Source: Micromonospora chalcea (lineage in GTDB: Bacteria > Actinomycetota > Actinomycetes > Mycobacteriales > Micromonosporaceae). Taken from it: a DNA stretch of 64,000 bases. The first letter of the stretch is position 1. Every line of letters starts with the position of its first letter. This document shows, in pieces, positions 1 through 7,864 of the stretch. The notes under the pieces were generated by a model that saw nothing but the letters and a program-made list of their open reading frames with translations, had not been told where the DNA came from and did no database searches. Where the stretch lies: positions 62,001 through 126,000 of the forward strand of contig NZ_MAGP01000176.1 in the NCBI RefSeq assembly GCF_002926165.1, written 5' to 3'. The translations under genes were made by a program, and so were the position numbers.

Positions 1-877
1 TCGTCGCCAGGTCGGGCAGCGGCAACTCGACCGCCCGGCCCCCGCCGTACGGGCGGCGCAGCGGCTGCGGCGCGAAGCGTTCCCGCATCCGGTAGGTGCC
101 GCCCGCCGGCAGCGCGTGCCGGCCGGCCCGGGAGCGGTGGTGCAGCCGAAGCTCCTCCGGCGACCAGTAGGCGAGCGGCGCGTCGTCGTGCTCCGCCTCG
201 TACTCGGCGTCGGTGACCAGGATCCGGGCGGTGGCCAGCTCGTCGAGCACCCGCCCGGCGGCCTCCGGCGGCACGCCGAGCATGCGGGCCACCGTGTCGG
301 GTCCGAGGCCCGGCACGGCGGCGGCCAGCACCGCGCCGACGGCGGCGTCGGCGCAACCGACGGTGAGGGTGCTCAGCGACGACGCGGCCACCAGCATCCC
401 CCGATCGTGCTGGAGGGTGGCGAAGCGGGAGAGCCGGTAGCGGACCCCCGGGGTGTGCGGGCGGCTCTCCGGCAGGCTGCCCCGGCCCAGCCCGGTGGGC
501 ACGAGGTCGAGCAGCGCCCGGTCGTCGACCTGGACGCGGCGCTCCAGCCAGGAGTGGGCGAGCAGCCGGCGCAGCAGCAACTGCGCCGGCAGCACCCGGC
601 TCTCCCCCTCCAGACCGCTGATCAGCCGGCCGACCTCGACGTCGCCGACCCAGTCGGCGGCGAGGCGCAGCAGCAGCGCCCGCCGGCCCATGCCGGGTCG
701 CTCCAGGGTGAGCCGGAAACGGGTCTGCCGCAGCAGCAGCGAGCCGTCCTCACCGAGTCGCAGCTCCGCGTCACGGCGCAGCCGGTACGACTCCTGGACC
801 GGAGGACCGCCGCCGGCGCCGTTCACGACGACCGCCGCCGACCGGTCGGGTCCGCCACTGTGGTCATCCCCCACCAT
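1..877 (-). CDS. SagB-like TOMM dehydrogenase, N-terminal part (cut by left window edge)
   Basis: Reading frame on the minus strand from ATG at 877, open to the window edge (292 codons seen). It begins MVGDDHSGGPDRSAA and continues with two winged-helix-like segments of the kind that precede the flavin nitroreductase domain in SagB-type peptide dehydrogenases. In that family an FMN domain oxidises azolines to azoles on a precursor peptide. The nitroreductase domain itself would lie outside the window, so the call rests on the N-terminal segment and on the YcaO gene 36 bp upstream in the same direction. GTG at 892 is an alternative start in the same frame. The spacing suggests co-transcription with the YcaO gene. 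Confidence 0.68.
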   Translation of the reverse strand, partial: MVGDDHSGGPDRSAAVVVNGAGGGPPVQESYRLRRDAELRLGEDGSLLLRQTRFRLTLERPGMGRRALLLRLAADWVGDVEVGRLISGLEGESRVLPAQLLLRRLLAHSWLERRVQVDDRALLDLVPTGLGRGSLPESRPHTPGVRYRLSRFATLQHDRGMLVAASSLSTLTVGCADAAVGAVLAAAVPGLGPDTVARMLGVPPEAAGRVLDELATARILVTDAEYEAEHDDAPLAYWSPEELRLHHRSRAGRHALPAGGTYRMRERFAPQPLRRPYGGGRAVELPLPDLAT

Positions 878-912
878 CCCTTCCACGTTCACCGGCGCGC
901 CGGGAGCGCCGG

Positions 913-3189
913 CTAGAAGAACACGTTCAGCGGGTTGGCCGACGTCTCGTCGGCGGCCACGGGGTCCCGGCCGAGGCGGCCCGGCACGTCCCACAGCCGA
1001 CCGGGGCCGAGCCGGCGCCAGAAGTGCCGCAGGCCCGGCACGACGACCTTCACCACGGCCAGGTCGACGTCCGGGCGGGACTGGTCGACGACGATCACCT
1101 CCAGGCCGGCCCGCTCCGCCCGGCGTACGCACCGGCGCACGTCGTCGCCCACGTCGCCGGTGGTCAGCGTCGGGTGGTCGGCGGCGGTGCGCGGCGGCCG
1201 GGTCGGATCCGGGGACAGCCACTGCTGGTCGGCGACCCGCACCGTGCCGAACCAGCGCGCGGTGTCCGGGTCGTCGCCGCCGTACCGGTTGCGCTCGGAG
1301 GTGGGTCCGGGCACGGCGGGCAGGAACTGGTTCACCTCGGTGAGCGCGCGGGTCAGCGCGACCCGCGCGTCCAGGTGCGCGCCGAAGCCGACCAGGACGT
1401 CCTCCGTCCCGCCGTCGGCCCGCCGGGACACCGCGGCGAACGTGGGTACGCCGAGGTCGGCGGTCAGATCGAGGGCCCACAGCTCGCGGCTCAGGGCGGT
1501 GGCGTGGTGGTCGACGCAGGCGGTGGTCCACGGGTCGGCGAACGAGGCGAGGTCCACGCCGGGCATCCGGGAGCGGTGGTACCACCACAGGGCGACGCTG
1601 TCCCGCTCCACGAGTTCGCAGAAGCCCTGCAGGATCGCCTCGGACAGGTTGCCGCCGGCCGCGCAGCCGTTCGAGTCGGCCGAGCACACCCCCAGCCCGG
1701 TCAGCTCCGGGTGGCCGTACCAGCAGTACGCGGCGGGCAGCTCGCGCGGCGTCTGCCGGGTCAGCGACCAGCCCGTCGTCCAGTCCAGCTCCACGTCGTC
1801 CGGCAACGGGCGGGGAACGCGGTGCAGATGGCCGAGGTCGCGGTTGAGCCGGTCCCGGTCGGCGTACTGGCGGTCCGAAAACAGCAGCAGCTCGCGCAGG
1901 TGCACCGCGCGGTCCGGACCGAGCTGCCGGTAGGTCGCCCGGTGCACCGGTCGGTCGCCACGCCACACCCCGCAGTAGCGCTCCACCGCCTCCCCGATCG
2001 CGCTCATCCGGGCCTGGAGGTCGGTCCGGCCCTTGCCGCCGCTCTGCCCGCGCAGGTTGCGGCGCAGCCCGGCGAGCTCGCGGGGCTGGGCGAAGTTGTG
2101 CCCGGCGGAGTAGGTGTGGGTGACGCCGTTGTCGGTCGCCTCCAGCGGGGTCAGCCGGCTCACCACGCCCAGGTACCGGCTGACGTGGTGGGCGAGTGCC
2201 GCGTACGTCTCGGCGGGTTCCCGGGTACGGGAGTCCCCGGCCCGGCTGGGCTGGGCGCCGCTCGGTGGCAGGTCGATCCGGGGCTCGGCCTTGCGGACGA
2301 GGTCCGGGTCGCCGCACGCGGGGCACTGCGGTTGGCGTACGAGCTGGTGGCTCTCCGTGCTCAGGTCCCGGGTGTCCAGGGCCACCATCCGGCCGGTGAG
2401 GCGGGGCGACGTACCCCGCACGGCGAGCACGGCGAGTTCGGCGGCGAGCAGGCCGGCGGCGGTGGTGGCCAGTCCGGGCAGGACCGCCCGTCCGGGCTGC
2501 GGCAGCGGACCGGCCAGGTCCTGCCCGCCGAGGAACGCGTTCACCTGCTCGTTCTCCTGCCAGCGTTGCCGCAGGCAGGCCCAGCAGCCGGTACGGCCCG
2601 GCACCAGGTGCGGGCCGAGGAAGACGACGTTGCCGTGCGGCCGGGCCAGGGTCCAGGCGCGACCGGCGGCCAGGTGGCGGTCGTTCATCGACGCCAGCCG
2701 GGGGTCGAGCATCGACGACGGCAGCACCAGCACCTGGGCGTCGTCCGGGCCGGGGTCCGGTCCGTCCGGCCCGACCACTGTCACGGCGAGTCCGAGGGCG
2801 CGCAGCGCGTCGGCGGTCTCGGCCACCCGGGGCGCCCCGAGGTCCACGACGGTGACCGGGCCACCGGCCATCCACCGCCGCCCCGCCTCGGGCGGGACGC
2901 CCCGGGCGTCCCAGCCGGCGGCCTCGGCCGGCGAGGTGTGCGCCGGGCCGGACGTGAGCAGGCCGTGGTCACGCAGCCGGGCGAGGGCGGTGGCGACGGC
3001 GGCGACCGGGTGCCGGGTGGCCAGCCGGGCCACCACGTCGGCCAGCGGCGCGGCGCCGTCGAGCTGGTCGGCCAGGTCCGCGGCGACCGGATCGTCGACG
3101 AGCAGGCTGCGGGTCTCCCCCAGCACCACGAGCGGGCCGTCGGGCAGCCGCACCGGCACGTAGTCCGATCGGAAGCGCGGACGCCACAT
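913..3189 (-). CDS. TOMM cyclodehydratase: leader-binding/ThiF-like domain fused to YcaO
   Basis: 758 aa. Residues about 1-85 resemble a PqqD/RRE-type leader-peptide-binding winged helix. The middle part is ocin-ThiF-like with two CxxC pairs that would hold zinc: Cys202/Cys205 (GCWACLRQRW) and Cys289/Cys292 (CPACG). The C-terminal half is YcaO, with SAIGEAVERY (about 396-405) and the EAILQGFCELVERD segment (about 516-530) that carry the ATP/Mg-binding acidic residues; the chain ends NPLNVFF. Known function of the family: ATP-dependent cyclisation of Cys/Ser/Thr in a precursor peptide to azolines. ATG at 3189 has GGAGG four bases upstream, so the upstream in-frame codons are probably not used. 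The SagB-like gene lies downstream. No precursor peptide is recognisable in the window. Confidence 0.9.
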   Translation of the reverse strand: MWRPRFRSDYVPVRLPDGPLVVLGETRSLLVDDPVAADLADQLDGAAPLADVVARLATRHPVAAVATALARLRDHGLLTSGPAHTSPAEAAGWDARGVPPEAGRRWMAGGPVTVVDLGAPRVAETADALRALGLAVTVVGPDGPDPGPDDAQVLVLPSSMLDPRLASMNDRHLAAGRAWTLARPHGNVVFLGPHLVPGRTGCWACLRQRWQENEQVNAFLGGQDLAGPLPQPGRAVLPGLATTAAGLLAAELAVLAVRGTSPRLTGRMVALDTRDLSTESHQLVRQPQCPACGDPDLVRKAEPRIDLPPSGAQPSRAGDSRTREPAETYAALAHHVSRYLGVVSRLTPLEATDNGVTHTYSAGHNFAQPRELAGLRRNLRGQSGGKGRTDLQARMSAIGEAVERYCGVWRGDRPVHRATYRQLGPDRAVHLRELLLFSDRQYADRDRLNRDLGHLHRVPRPLPDDVELDWTTGWSLTRQTPRELPAAYCWYGHPELTGLGVCSADSNGCAAGGNLSEAILQGFCELVERDSVALWWYHRSRMPGVDLASFADPWTTACVDHHATALSRELWALDLTADLGVPTFAAVSRRADGGTEDVLVGFGAHLDARVALTRALTEVNQFLPAVPGPTSERNRYGGDDPDTARWFGTVRVADQQWLSPDPTRPPRTAADHPTLTTGDVGDDVRRCVRRAERAGLEVIVVDQSRPDVDLAVVKVVVPGLRHFWRRLGPGRLWDVPGRLGRDPVAADETSANPLNVFF

Positions 3190-3329
3190 GGTTCCTCCCG
3201 AGCCTGGTGGCCGGGCCGCGGGTACCACCGGCCCCGCCGGCGATCACGGCTGCTGTCATCGTCGCGGTCCGCGGCCTCCGATCCCGAGTGATGCCACCGG
3301 TTTCTGCCGTCGGCGGGGTCGGTGCGCGG

Positions 3330-4355
3330 TCAGCCGGCGGTGACCGTCAACGCGGTGTCGTTGAGTCCCAGCACCGACGTGCCGGTGGTCTGCTCCGGTA
3401 CGAGCAGCAGGAAGGTCTCCACCCGGTTGACCCGGATGGATTTTCCGCTCACCGCCGTGCGATGACCGGTGGCGATCAGGTCCGGGCTCTGCGGCACCAT
3501 CCGGACGGTGGCCGGACCGCCGGGCGCCGGGCGCAGCGTGTCGGTGGCGTGGACGGTCAGGAAGGTCAGCGTGCCGGTCGGCGTCGTGACCGCGCAGTCC
3601 GACCACTCCGCCCGGTCCAGGGTTCGCCGGACCTCCGCGCCGACGCCGGCGAGTTGCTGCCCGTAGACCTCCCAGCCGCCGGCGAACTGGCCGTCGAGCA
3701 GCGGGCTGGACGCGATCAGGGACCGGTTGCCGGTGGTCGACCCGATGCTGCGGGCGAACACCTCGGCGGCGAGCGCCCGGCGGCTGGTCTCGTCCAGGGC
3801 GGTGCCGCCCTCGGTGGCCGGCCGGCCGTCGATGCTCCGGGCGGCCACCAGCGCAGGCTGGGTGACCTGGACGTTGTGGCTGAGCTTCCACTGGCCGTCC
3901 GTGCCGAGCACGAACTGGCTGACGTCGGTGGGGGCCAGCTCTGAGCCGGCCAGCTTGAGGGTGGCCGTGACGAGGAAGCACGCCGGGTCGCCGGGCGGCA
4001 CCGCGAACGCCGGGTTGATGTGCTGGAACGACGGTTGCGCCTGCTGGTTGTAGGCGGCCCGGCGGACCGCGGCGACGCTGAGGTCCAGCGAGGGCGGAAC
4101 CTCCTGGGTCCGCAGCGTCTCGATGTCGCCGGCCACCGAGGCGGCCGAGTCGGCCTGGTCGAAGGCGGTGAGCACCAGCGCGGCCCGGTCCCGGCCGAAG
4201 CCGGCCGAGCCCTCGGGCGCGGGGGTGGCCGCGTCCACCGGTTCGCCGCCACAGCCGGTCAGCATCAGCAGCGCCGCAGCGGCGGCGGCGAACGGCATCG
4301 CCGGCACCGGCGCGGCGAGGGTACGCGGGCTCCTGACGGATCTTCTGCCCAGCAT
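3330..4355 (-). CDS. Secreted lipoprotein of unknown function
   Basis: 341 aa. The start at 4355 is set by GGAGG five bases upstream. An Arg-rich N-terminus, a hydrophobic Ala/Leu stretch and the lipobox LTGC (Cys35) predict a lipidated protein on the outer face of the membrane. The rest is a soluble beta-rich-looking domain without a motif I recognise. It sits 140 bp upstream of the YcaO gene and just downstream of the LAL regulator, all leftward, so it may belong to the peptide cluster as an immunity or sensing protein; that is inference from position only. A family of generic actinobacterial lipoproteins is the alternative. Confidence 0.75.
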   Translation of the reverse strand: MLGRRSVRSPRTLAAPVPAMPFAAAAAALLMLTGCGGEPVDAATPAPEGSAGFGRDRAALVLTAFDQADSAASVAGDIETLRTQEVPPSLDLSVAAVRRAAYNQQAQPSFQHINPAFAVPPGDPACFLVTATLKLAGSELAPTDVSQFVLGTDGQWKLSHNVQVTQPALVAARSIDGRPATEGGTALDETSRRALAAEVFARSIGSTTGNRSLIASSPLLDGQFAGGWEVYGQQLAGVGAEVRRTLDRAEWSDCAVTTPTGTLTFLTVHATDTLRPAPGGPATVRMVPQSPDLIATGHRTAVSGKSIRVNRVETFLLLVPEQTTGTSVLGLNDTALTVTAG

Positions 4356-4506
4356 CTCGTCCTCCATCCACAGCCGGTGCGCGGGAATCGCGCCCGATGC
4401 AGTCGAGTATGTGAGCGACCGTCGGCCCGGGCCGGTGGCGGCGCGGCCTCGTGCTACCCGGTCCGCGGGCGTTGCACGGAACGATGTCATCCGGCCCGGA
4501 CAGCGG

Positions 4507-7374
4507 TCACCGATCGGTGTCGTCGAGCCGGGCGACCCAGGCGACCAGGCCCGACCGGGACGCGACGCCCGCTTTGCGGTAGATCCGGGTCAGGTGCGCT
4601 TCCACCGTGCGCGGGCTGATGTTGAGCTGCCGCCCGATCAGCCGGCTGGTGACTCCGGTCGTCGCCAGCCGCGCGATGTGCCATTCCCGGTCGGTCAGCG
4701 CGGCGGCCTCGCGCGGGCCGACCGGACGCGCCAGTCGCAGGGCGACCCGTTCCGTACCGCACCACCCGGCCAGTTCCAGCGCCCGGCGGCGGGCCCGCGC
4801 CGCCGGGCCGGGCTGGTCCGCGGCTTCGGCCGCCCGGGCCAGGGAGGCCAGCGCGAGGCTGCGCCGCAGCGCCATGCCGCCGGAGCGGAACAGGTCGGCA
4901 GCGGTCTCCAGGTGGAGCTGCGCCGCCGGGACCTCGCCGCGGGCGAGCAGCACCTCGCCGTACGCCGACTCGGCGAAGCCCCGCTGCCCCGGCAGGCCCA
5001 CCTGCTCCGCCTCGGCCATCGCCTGCCGGGCCTGCCGCTCGGCGTCGTCCACCTCGCCCGCGGCGAGCGCGGCGGCGCAGAGCAGCTCGTGCCACATCGG
5101 ACGGAGGGTGGTCTGGAGGCGGCTGAGCCGGCTGTCGCCGCCGGCCGAGCGCACCAGTTCGGCACAGGTCGCCGGATCACCGGCCAGCAGCGCCGCCGTC
5201 GCCAGCGCGGTCGCGGCGGTACGACCGCACCAGGTGGCGGGGTCGGTGGCGATTCCGACGGCGCTGCGGGCCAGCGCCACCGCCCGGTCGTCGTCCCGAG
5301 GACCGCCACGCCAGGCGGTCGCCTCCGCCTCGAACGCCAGGGCGAAGCTCAGCAGGTGGCGGCTGCCGATGCGCCGGGCGACGATGCCGGCCTCGGTGGC
5401 CAGTCCGATGGCCGTGCTCAGCCGGCCGGCGTGGTACGCCACCTCGGTGCGCGCGAGCAGAAGCTGACACAACCCGTCGTCGCGGTGCGAGGCGCGGACG
5501 AGCGTCAGCCCGCGGTCGAGGTGCCGCACCGCGTCGGCCTGCCGTTCGAGGTACAGCTCGGTCAGGCCGAGCGCGGTGAGGCAGTCGGGGTGGTCCCGCA
5601 GGTCCCGGTCCGGCAGCGAGTCGACGATCCGGGCGCCGGCGTCGAGCAGCCCACGGGCGTCGTCGAGCGCGCCGGTGTGCACGGCGGCCAGGCCGCGTAC
5701 GGCCAGGAGGCCGGCTCGGTCCACGCCCGGGCCGCCGGGATCCGCGGTGAGCGCGTCGGGCAGCCCGGCCACGGGGCGGCCGGCCAGGATGCCGGCGACG
5801 CCGATCTCGGTGGCGAGCCGGTAGCCGCCGGCGGGCCCGGTGCCGGCCGGCAGCGCGGCCAGCTCGCGCCGGCTGATCGCCACCGCCTCCGCGTAGTTGC
5901 CGAGCAGGCGTTCCACGCGCGCCCACAGGGCTACCGCCTGGGCCCGTCGTCCCTCCGGGTCGGCGGGGAACAGCGGCACGATCTCCTGGAGCAGGGCCCG
6001 GCTCTCGGCCAGGTCGCCCGCCTCGCCGGTGACCTGGGCCAGCGCGAGTGACACGTCGCGGCGACGTTGGGCTTCACCGGCCGTCGGCCGCAGCGCCCGC
6101 AACGCCAGCCGCAGCCAGCGGATGGCCAGGTCCGGTGTCTCGCGCCGGATCTCCTGGGCGGCCCGGGAGAGCACGTCGACGCAGCGTCCGGCCCAGCGGC
6201 CGTTCGGCAGGGCGAGCAGGCGCTCGGCGTAGCGGGCCCGGTCCGCGGCTGGCGCGCCCAGGTCGACGAGCGCGGTGAGCGCTCGCGCGCAGGCGTCCAC
6301 CCGCCACGCCGGGTCGGTGTCCTGGGCGACCGCCATCCGCAGCACCGGGTGCCGGAAGGCGAAGCGTCCGGTGCCGGGGACGCGGCGGATCAGGTCGAGC
6401 CGGGCCAACCGCCAGCCGGCCGCGACCGCCAGTGCCGCCGGCACCTGCGCGACCTCGGCCAGCAGGTCCGGGGCGAAGGGCGCATCCACTATCGCTCCGG
6501 CTCGCAGGCAGGCCAGTTCGACGGACGGCAGGTCGGCCCACTCGCGGCGCAGCACGGCCACCGCCGCGTCGGGCAGCCGAACACCAGGCGCCTCCCGGAG
6601 CGGGTCGGCGGCGGCCGGAGCGGGGCCGGCCGGGAGCGCCGCCAGGTAACCGGGGTTGCCGCCGGTCAGGTCGTACCGGGCTCGCAGCTCCGCCTGGTCG
6701 ACGTGGGGGTGCAGGAGCGCGACCTCGGCGAGGCCGAGCGGGCGGAGTTCGATCCGGTCGCGGGACGTCGGTTCCGGATCGGCGTTCTCGTCGGATTCCG
6801 GTGGGCCGAACGGCATCGGGGTCGCCATCTGGCGCGGGCGGTAGACGAGCACGAGCAGCAGCGGCGCGGGCACCGGATACCTCAGGAGGTGGGCGATCAG
6901 GCCGGTGGAGGAGGCGTCCGCCCAGTGCAGGTCGTCGAGGACCAGCACCAGTCCGTCCCGGGCGGCCAGGCCGATCAGCCGGCGGGCCGCCTGGTAGGTC
7001 CGGAACCGCCGGGCGTCCGACGCCGGTGGCACCGCGCCCGCGGGCTCCGCCCAGGTCGGTGCGGGTCGCCCGGCACGCAGTCCGCGGCGGGGTGGCTGGC
7101 CCTTCGTGAGGGCGTGCCGGAACACATGGAAGGGAACTCCTCGCTCGTCCGGCGCGCACGTCCCGACGGCCCACGGGACCGTGGGGGCGCATCGTTCCAG
7201 AGCCTCGCGGACGAAGCGGGTCTTGCCGATGCCCGGCTCTCCGACCACTTCGCAGACCATCTGCCGGCCGTGGCCGAGCGCGGCGGCCTGGGCTTTTCCG
7301 ATACGCGCCAACTGTGCTCCCCGCCCGACGAAGCACGGGCCCGTTGGCGCATTTTCCAGCCCAGGTGTCATCAC
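4507..7374 (-). CDS. LAL-type LuxR family transcriptional regulator
   Basis: 955 aa, typical of large ATP-binding LuxR (MalT/LAL) regulators. An N-terminal AAA/STAND ATPase has Walker A GEPGIGKTRF near residue 47 and a Walker B-like LVLVLDDLHWAD segment. A long helical TPR-like region fills the middle. The C-terminus is a LuxR helix-turn-helix (LTDREWHIARLATTGVTSRLIGRQL, shown here only to name it: the motif spans about residues 893-945). Starts at 7374 (GTG) and 7371 (ATG) are both possible. A TATAGT -10-like box lies at 7416-7421 on the minus strand. It heads the leftward gene set containing the lipoprotein and the TOMM enzymes, so it is the likely pathway activator; no ligand can be read from sequence. 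Confidence 0.88.
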   Translation of the reverse strand: MMTPGLENAPTGPCFVGRGAQLARIGKAQAAALGHGRQMVCEVVGEPGIGKTRFVREALERCAPTVPWAVGTCAPDERGVPFHVFRHALTKGQPPRRGLRAGRPAPTWAEPAGAVPPASDARRFRTYQAARRLIGLAARDGLVLVLDDLHWADASSTGLIAHLLRYPVPAPLLLVLVYRPRQMATPMPFGPPESDENADPEPTSRDRIELRPLGLAEVALLHPHVDQAELRARYDLTGGNPGYLAALPAGPAPAAADPLREAPGVRLPDAAVAVLRREWADLPSVELACLRAGAIVDAPFAPDLLAEVAQVPAALAVAAGWRLARLDLIRRVPGTGRFAFRHPVLRMAVAQDTDPAWRVDACARALTALVDLGAPAADRARYAERLLALPNGRWAGRCVDVLSRAAQEIRRETPDLAIRWLRLALRALRPTAGEAQRRRDVSLALAQVTGEAGDLAESRALLQEIVPLFPADPEGRRAQAVALWARVERLLGNYAEAVAISRRELAALPAGTGPAGGYRLATEIGVAGILAGRPVAGLPDALTADPGGPGVDRAGLLAVRGLAAVHTGALDDARGLLDAGARIVDSLPDRDLRDHPDCLTALGLTELYLERQADAVRHLDRGLTLVRASHRDDGLCQLLLARTEVAYHAGRLSTAIGLATEAGIVARRIGSRHLLSFALAFEAEATAWRGGPRDDDRAVALARSAVGIATDPATWCGRTAATALATAALLAGDPATCAELVRSAGGDSRLSRLQTTLRPMWHELLCAAALAAGEVDDAERQARQAMAEAEQVGLPGQRGFAESAYGEVLLARGEVPAAQLHLETAADLFRSGGMALRRSLALASLARAAEAADQPGPAARARRRALELAGWCGTERVALRLARPVGPREAAALTDREWHIARLATTGVTSRLIGRQLNISPRTVEAHLTRIYRKAGVASRSGLVAWVARLDDTDR

Positions 7375-7415
7375 GCAGATCAGACGCTTTCCGGCACTCC
7401 ATAGGGGATGGTCGC

Positions 7416-7421
7416 ACTATA
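7416..7421 (-). promoter_or_regulatory. Putative -10 box of the LAL regulator gene
   Basis: On the minus strand the hexamer is TATAGT, one base from the TATAAT consensus, placed 42 bp upstream of the ATG at 7371. A clear -35 at the best spacing is absent (TCGACA lies 20 bp away), as expected for a regulated promoter. Confidence 0.45.
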
Positions 7422-7480
7422 CCGTCGGGAGCATCGGAAGATGTCGAAGATCTCGAATACGGCAGGCCTTTGTTTCACCG

Positions 7481-7510
7481 GATGTCGGAACGCCGATTCT
7501 TTCCGACATC
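7481..7510. repeat. Perfect inverted repeat, 10-bp arms
   Basis: GATGTCGGAA (7481-7490) and TTCCGACATC (7501-7510) are exact reverse complements around a 10-base spacer. The centre-to-centre distance of two helical turns suits a dimeric DNA-binding protein; as RNA it would be a modest hairpin with no U-tract. It lies upstream of the LAL regulator promoter. Confidence 0.7.
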
Positions 7511-7545
7511 GCACCACAACCCACAGAAAGGGACTGGTCACCACA

Positions 7546-7776
7546 ATGACGGAACGATACCGACATCACTACGATTACGTGCGGCCGCGCGAACCACCCG
7601 AAGCGGTCAAATCTCTACTCCACCGTCGGCCGGCATTGTCACTTCCGCCAATCTTTGAAGGCGGATCAAAAATGGCGACCGGAAACGGATGCCGCGCCGT
7701 CGAGCCGCGCGCGACAGCGCCGGCCTCGGAACCCCGCCACCCGGAAGATCCACTTCCGGGTACCCCCGATGCATAG
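7546..7776 (+). CDS. Possible small protein, 76 aa, unrecognised
   Basis: ATG at 7546 opens a 76-codon frame with an Arg/His/Tyr-rich N-terminus (MTERYRHHYDYVRPREPPE), a PIFEGGSKMATGNGC stretch in the middle and a Pro/Glu-rich end. An AAGGGA sequence lies about 12 bases upstream, which is far for a ribosome site. The frame could start earlier at 7441 (MSKISNTAG). No family is recognised. It is the only small ORF near the TOMM genes in this window, but it has few Cys/Ser/Thr and no typical core, so a precursor role is only a possibility. It may be non-coding. Confidence 0.3.
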   Translation: MTERYRHHYDYVRPREPPEAVKSLLHRRPALSLPPIFEGGSKMATGNGCRAVEPRATAPASEPRHPEDPLPGTPDA

Positions 7777-7802
7777 ATCCTTCACCGTCGCATCGATAGT
7801 CG

Positions 7803-7831
7803 TAGACAACTTTCGCCACCGTCGATAGCCT
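7803..7831 (+). promoter_or_regulatory. Promoter of the M23 peptidase gene
   Basis: TAGACA (7803-7808) and TAGCCT (7826-7831) are separated by 17 bp, a good match to a primary sigma-factor promoter. Transcription would begin near 7838, leaving a short leader with AAGGAGG before the ATG at 7865. Confidence 0.6.
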
Positions 7832-7864
7832 CCATTCAGTGACACATGTCGATAAGGAGGCTCC

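Larger units (their letters stand above)
7375..7864. other. AT-richer intergenic region between LAL regulator and M23 peptidase
   Basis: This divergent gap of about 490 bp is visibly lower in GC than its surroundings, especially 7440-7700. It contains the TATAGT box for the leftward regulator (7416-7421), a perfect inverted repeat at 7481-7510, a possible 76-aa ORF (7546-7776) and the promoter of the M23 gene (7803-7831). The base composition suggests either a regulatory region or a remnant of foreign DNA. Confidence 0.6.

Noticed and set aside
1024..3291. Long plus-strand ORF (755 codons) opposite the YcaO gene
   Set aside because: High-GC DNA gives long open frames opposite real genes. Its product is His/Gly/Arg-rich without domains, whereas the minus strand encodes clear YcaO and zinc motifs.
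4123..7404. Long plus-strand ORFs opposite the LAL regulator
   Set aside because: Shadows of the coding strand, with no ribosome site or domain.
7375..7864. Idea that the AT-richer gap is a genomic island junction
   Set aside because: No direct repeats, tRNA end or recombinase is nearby. Lower GC alone also fits a regulatory region.
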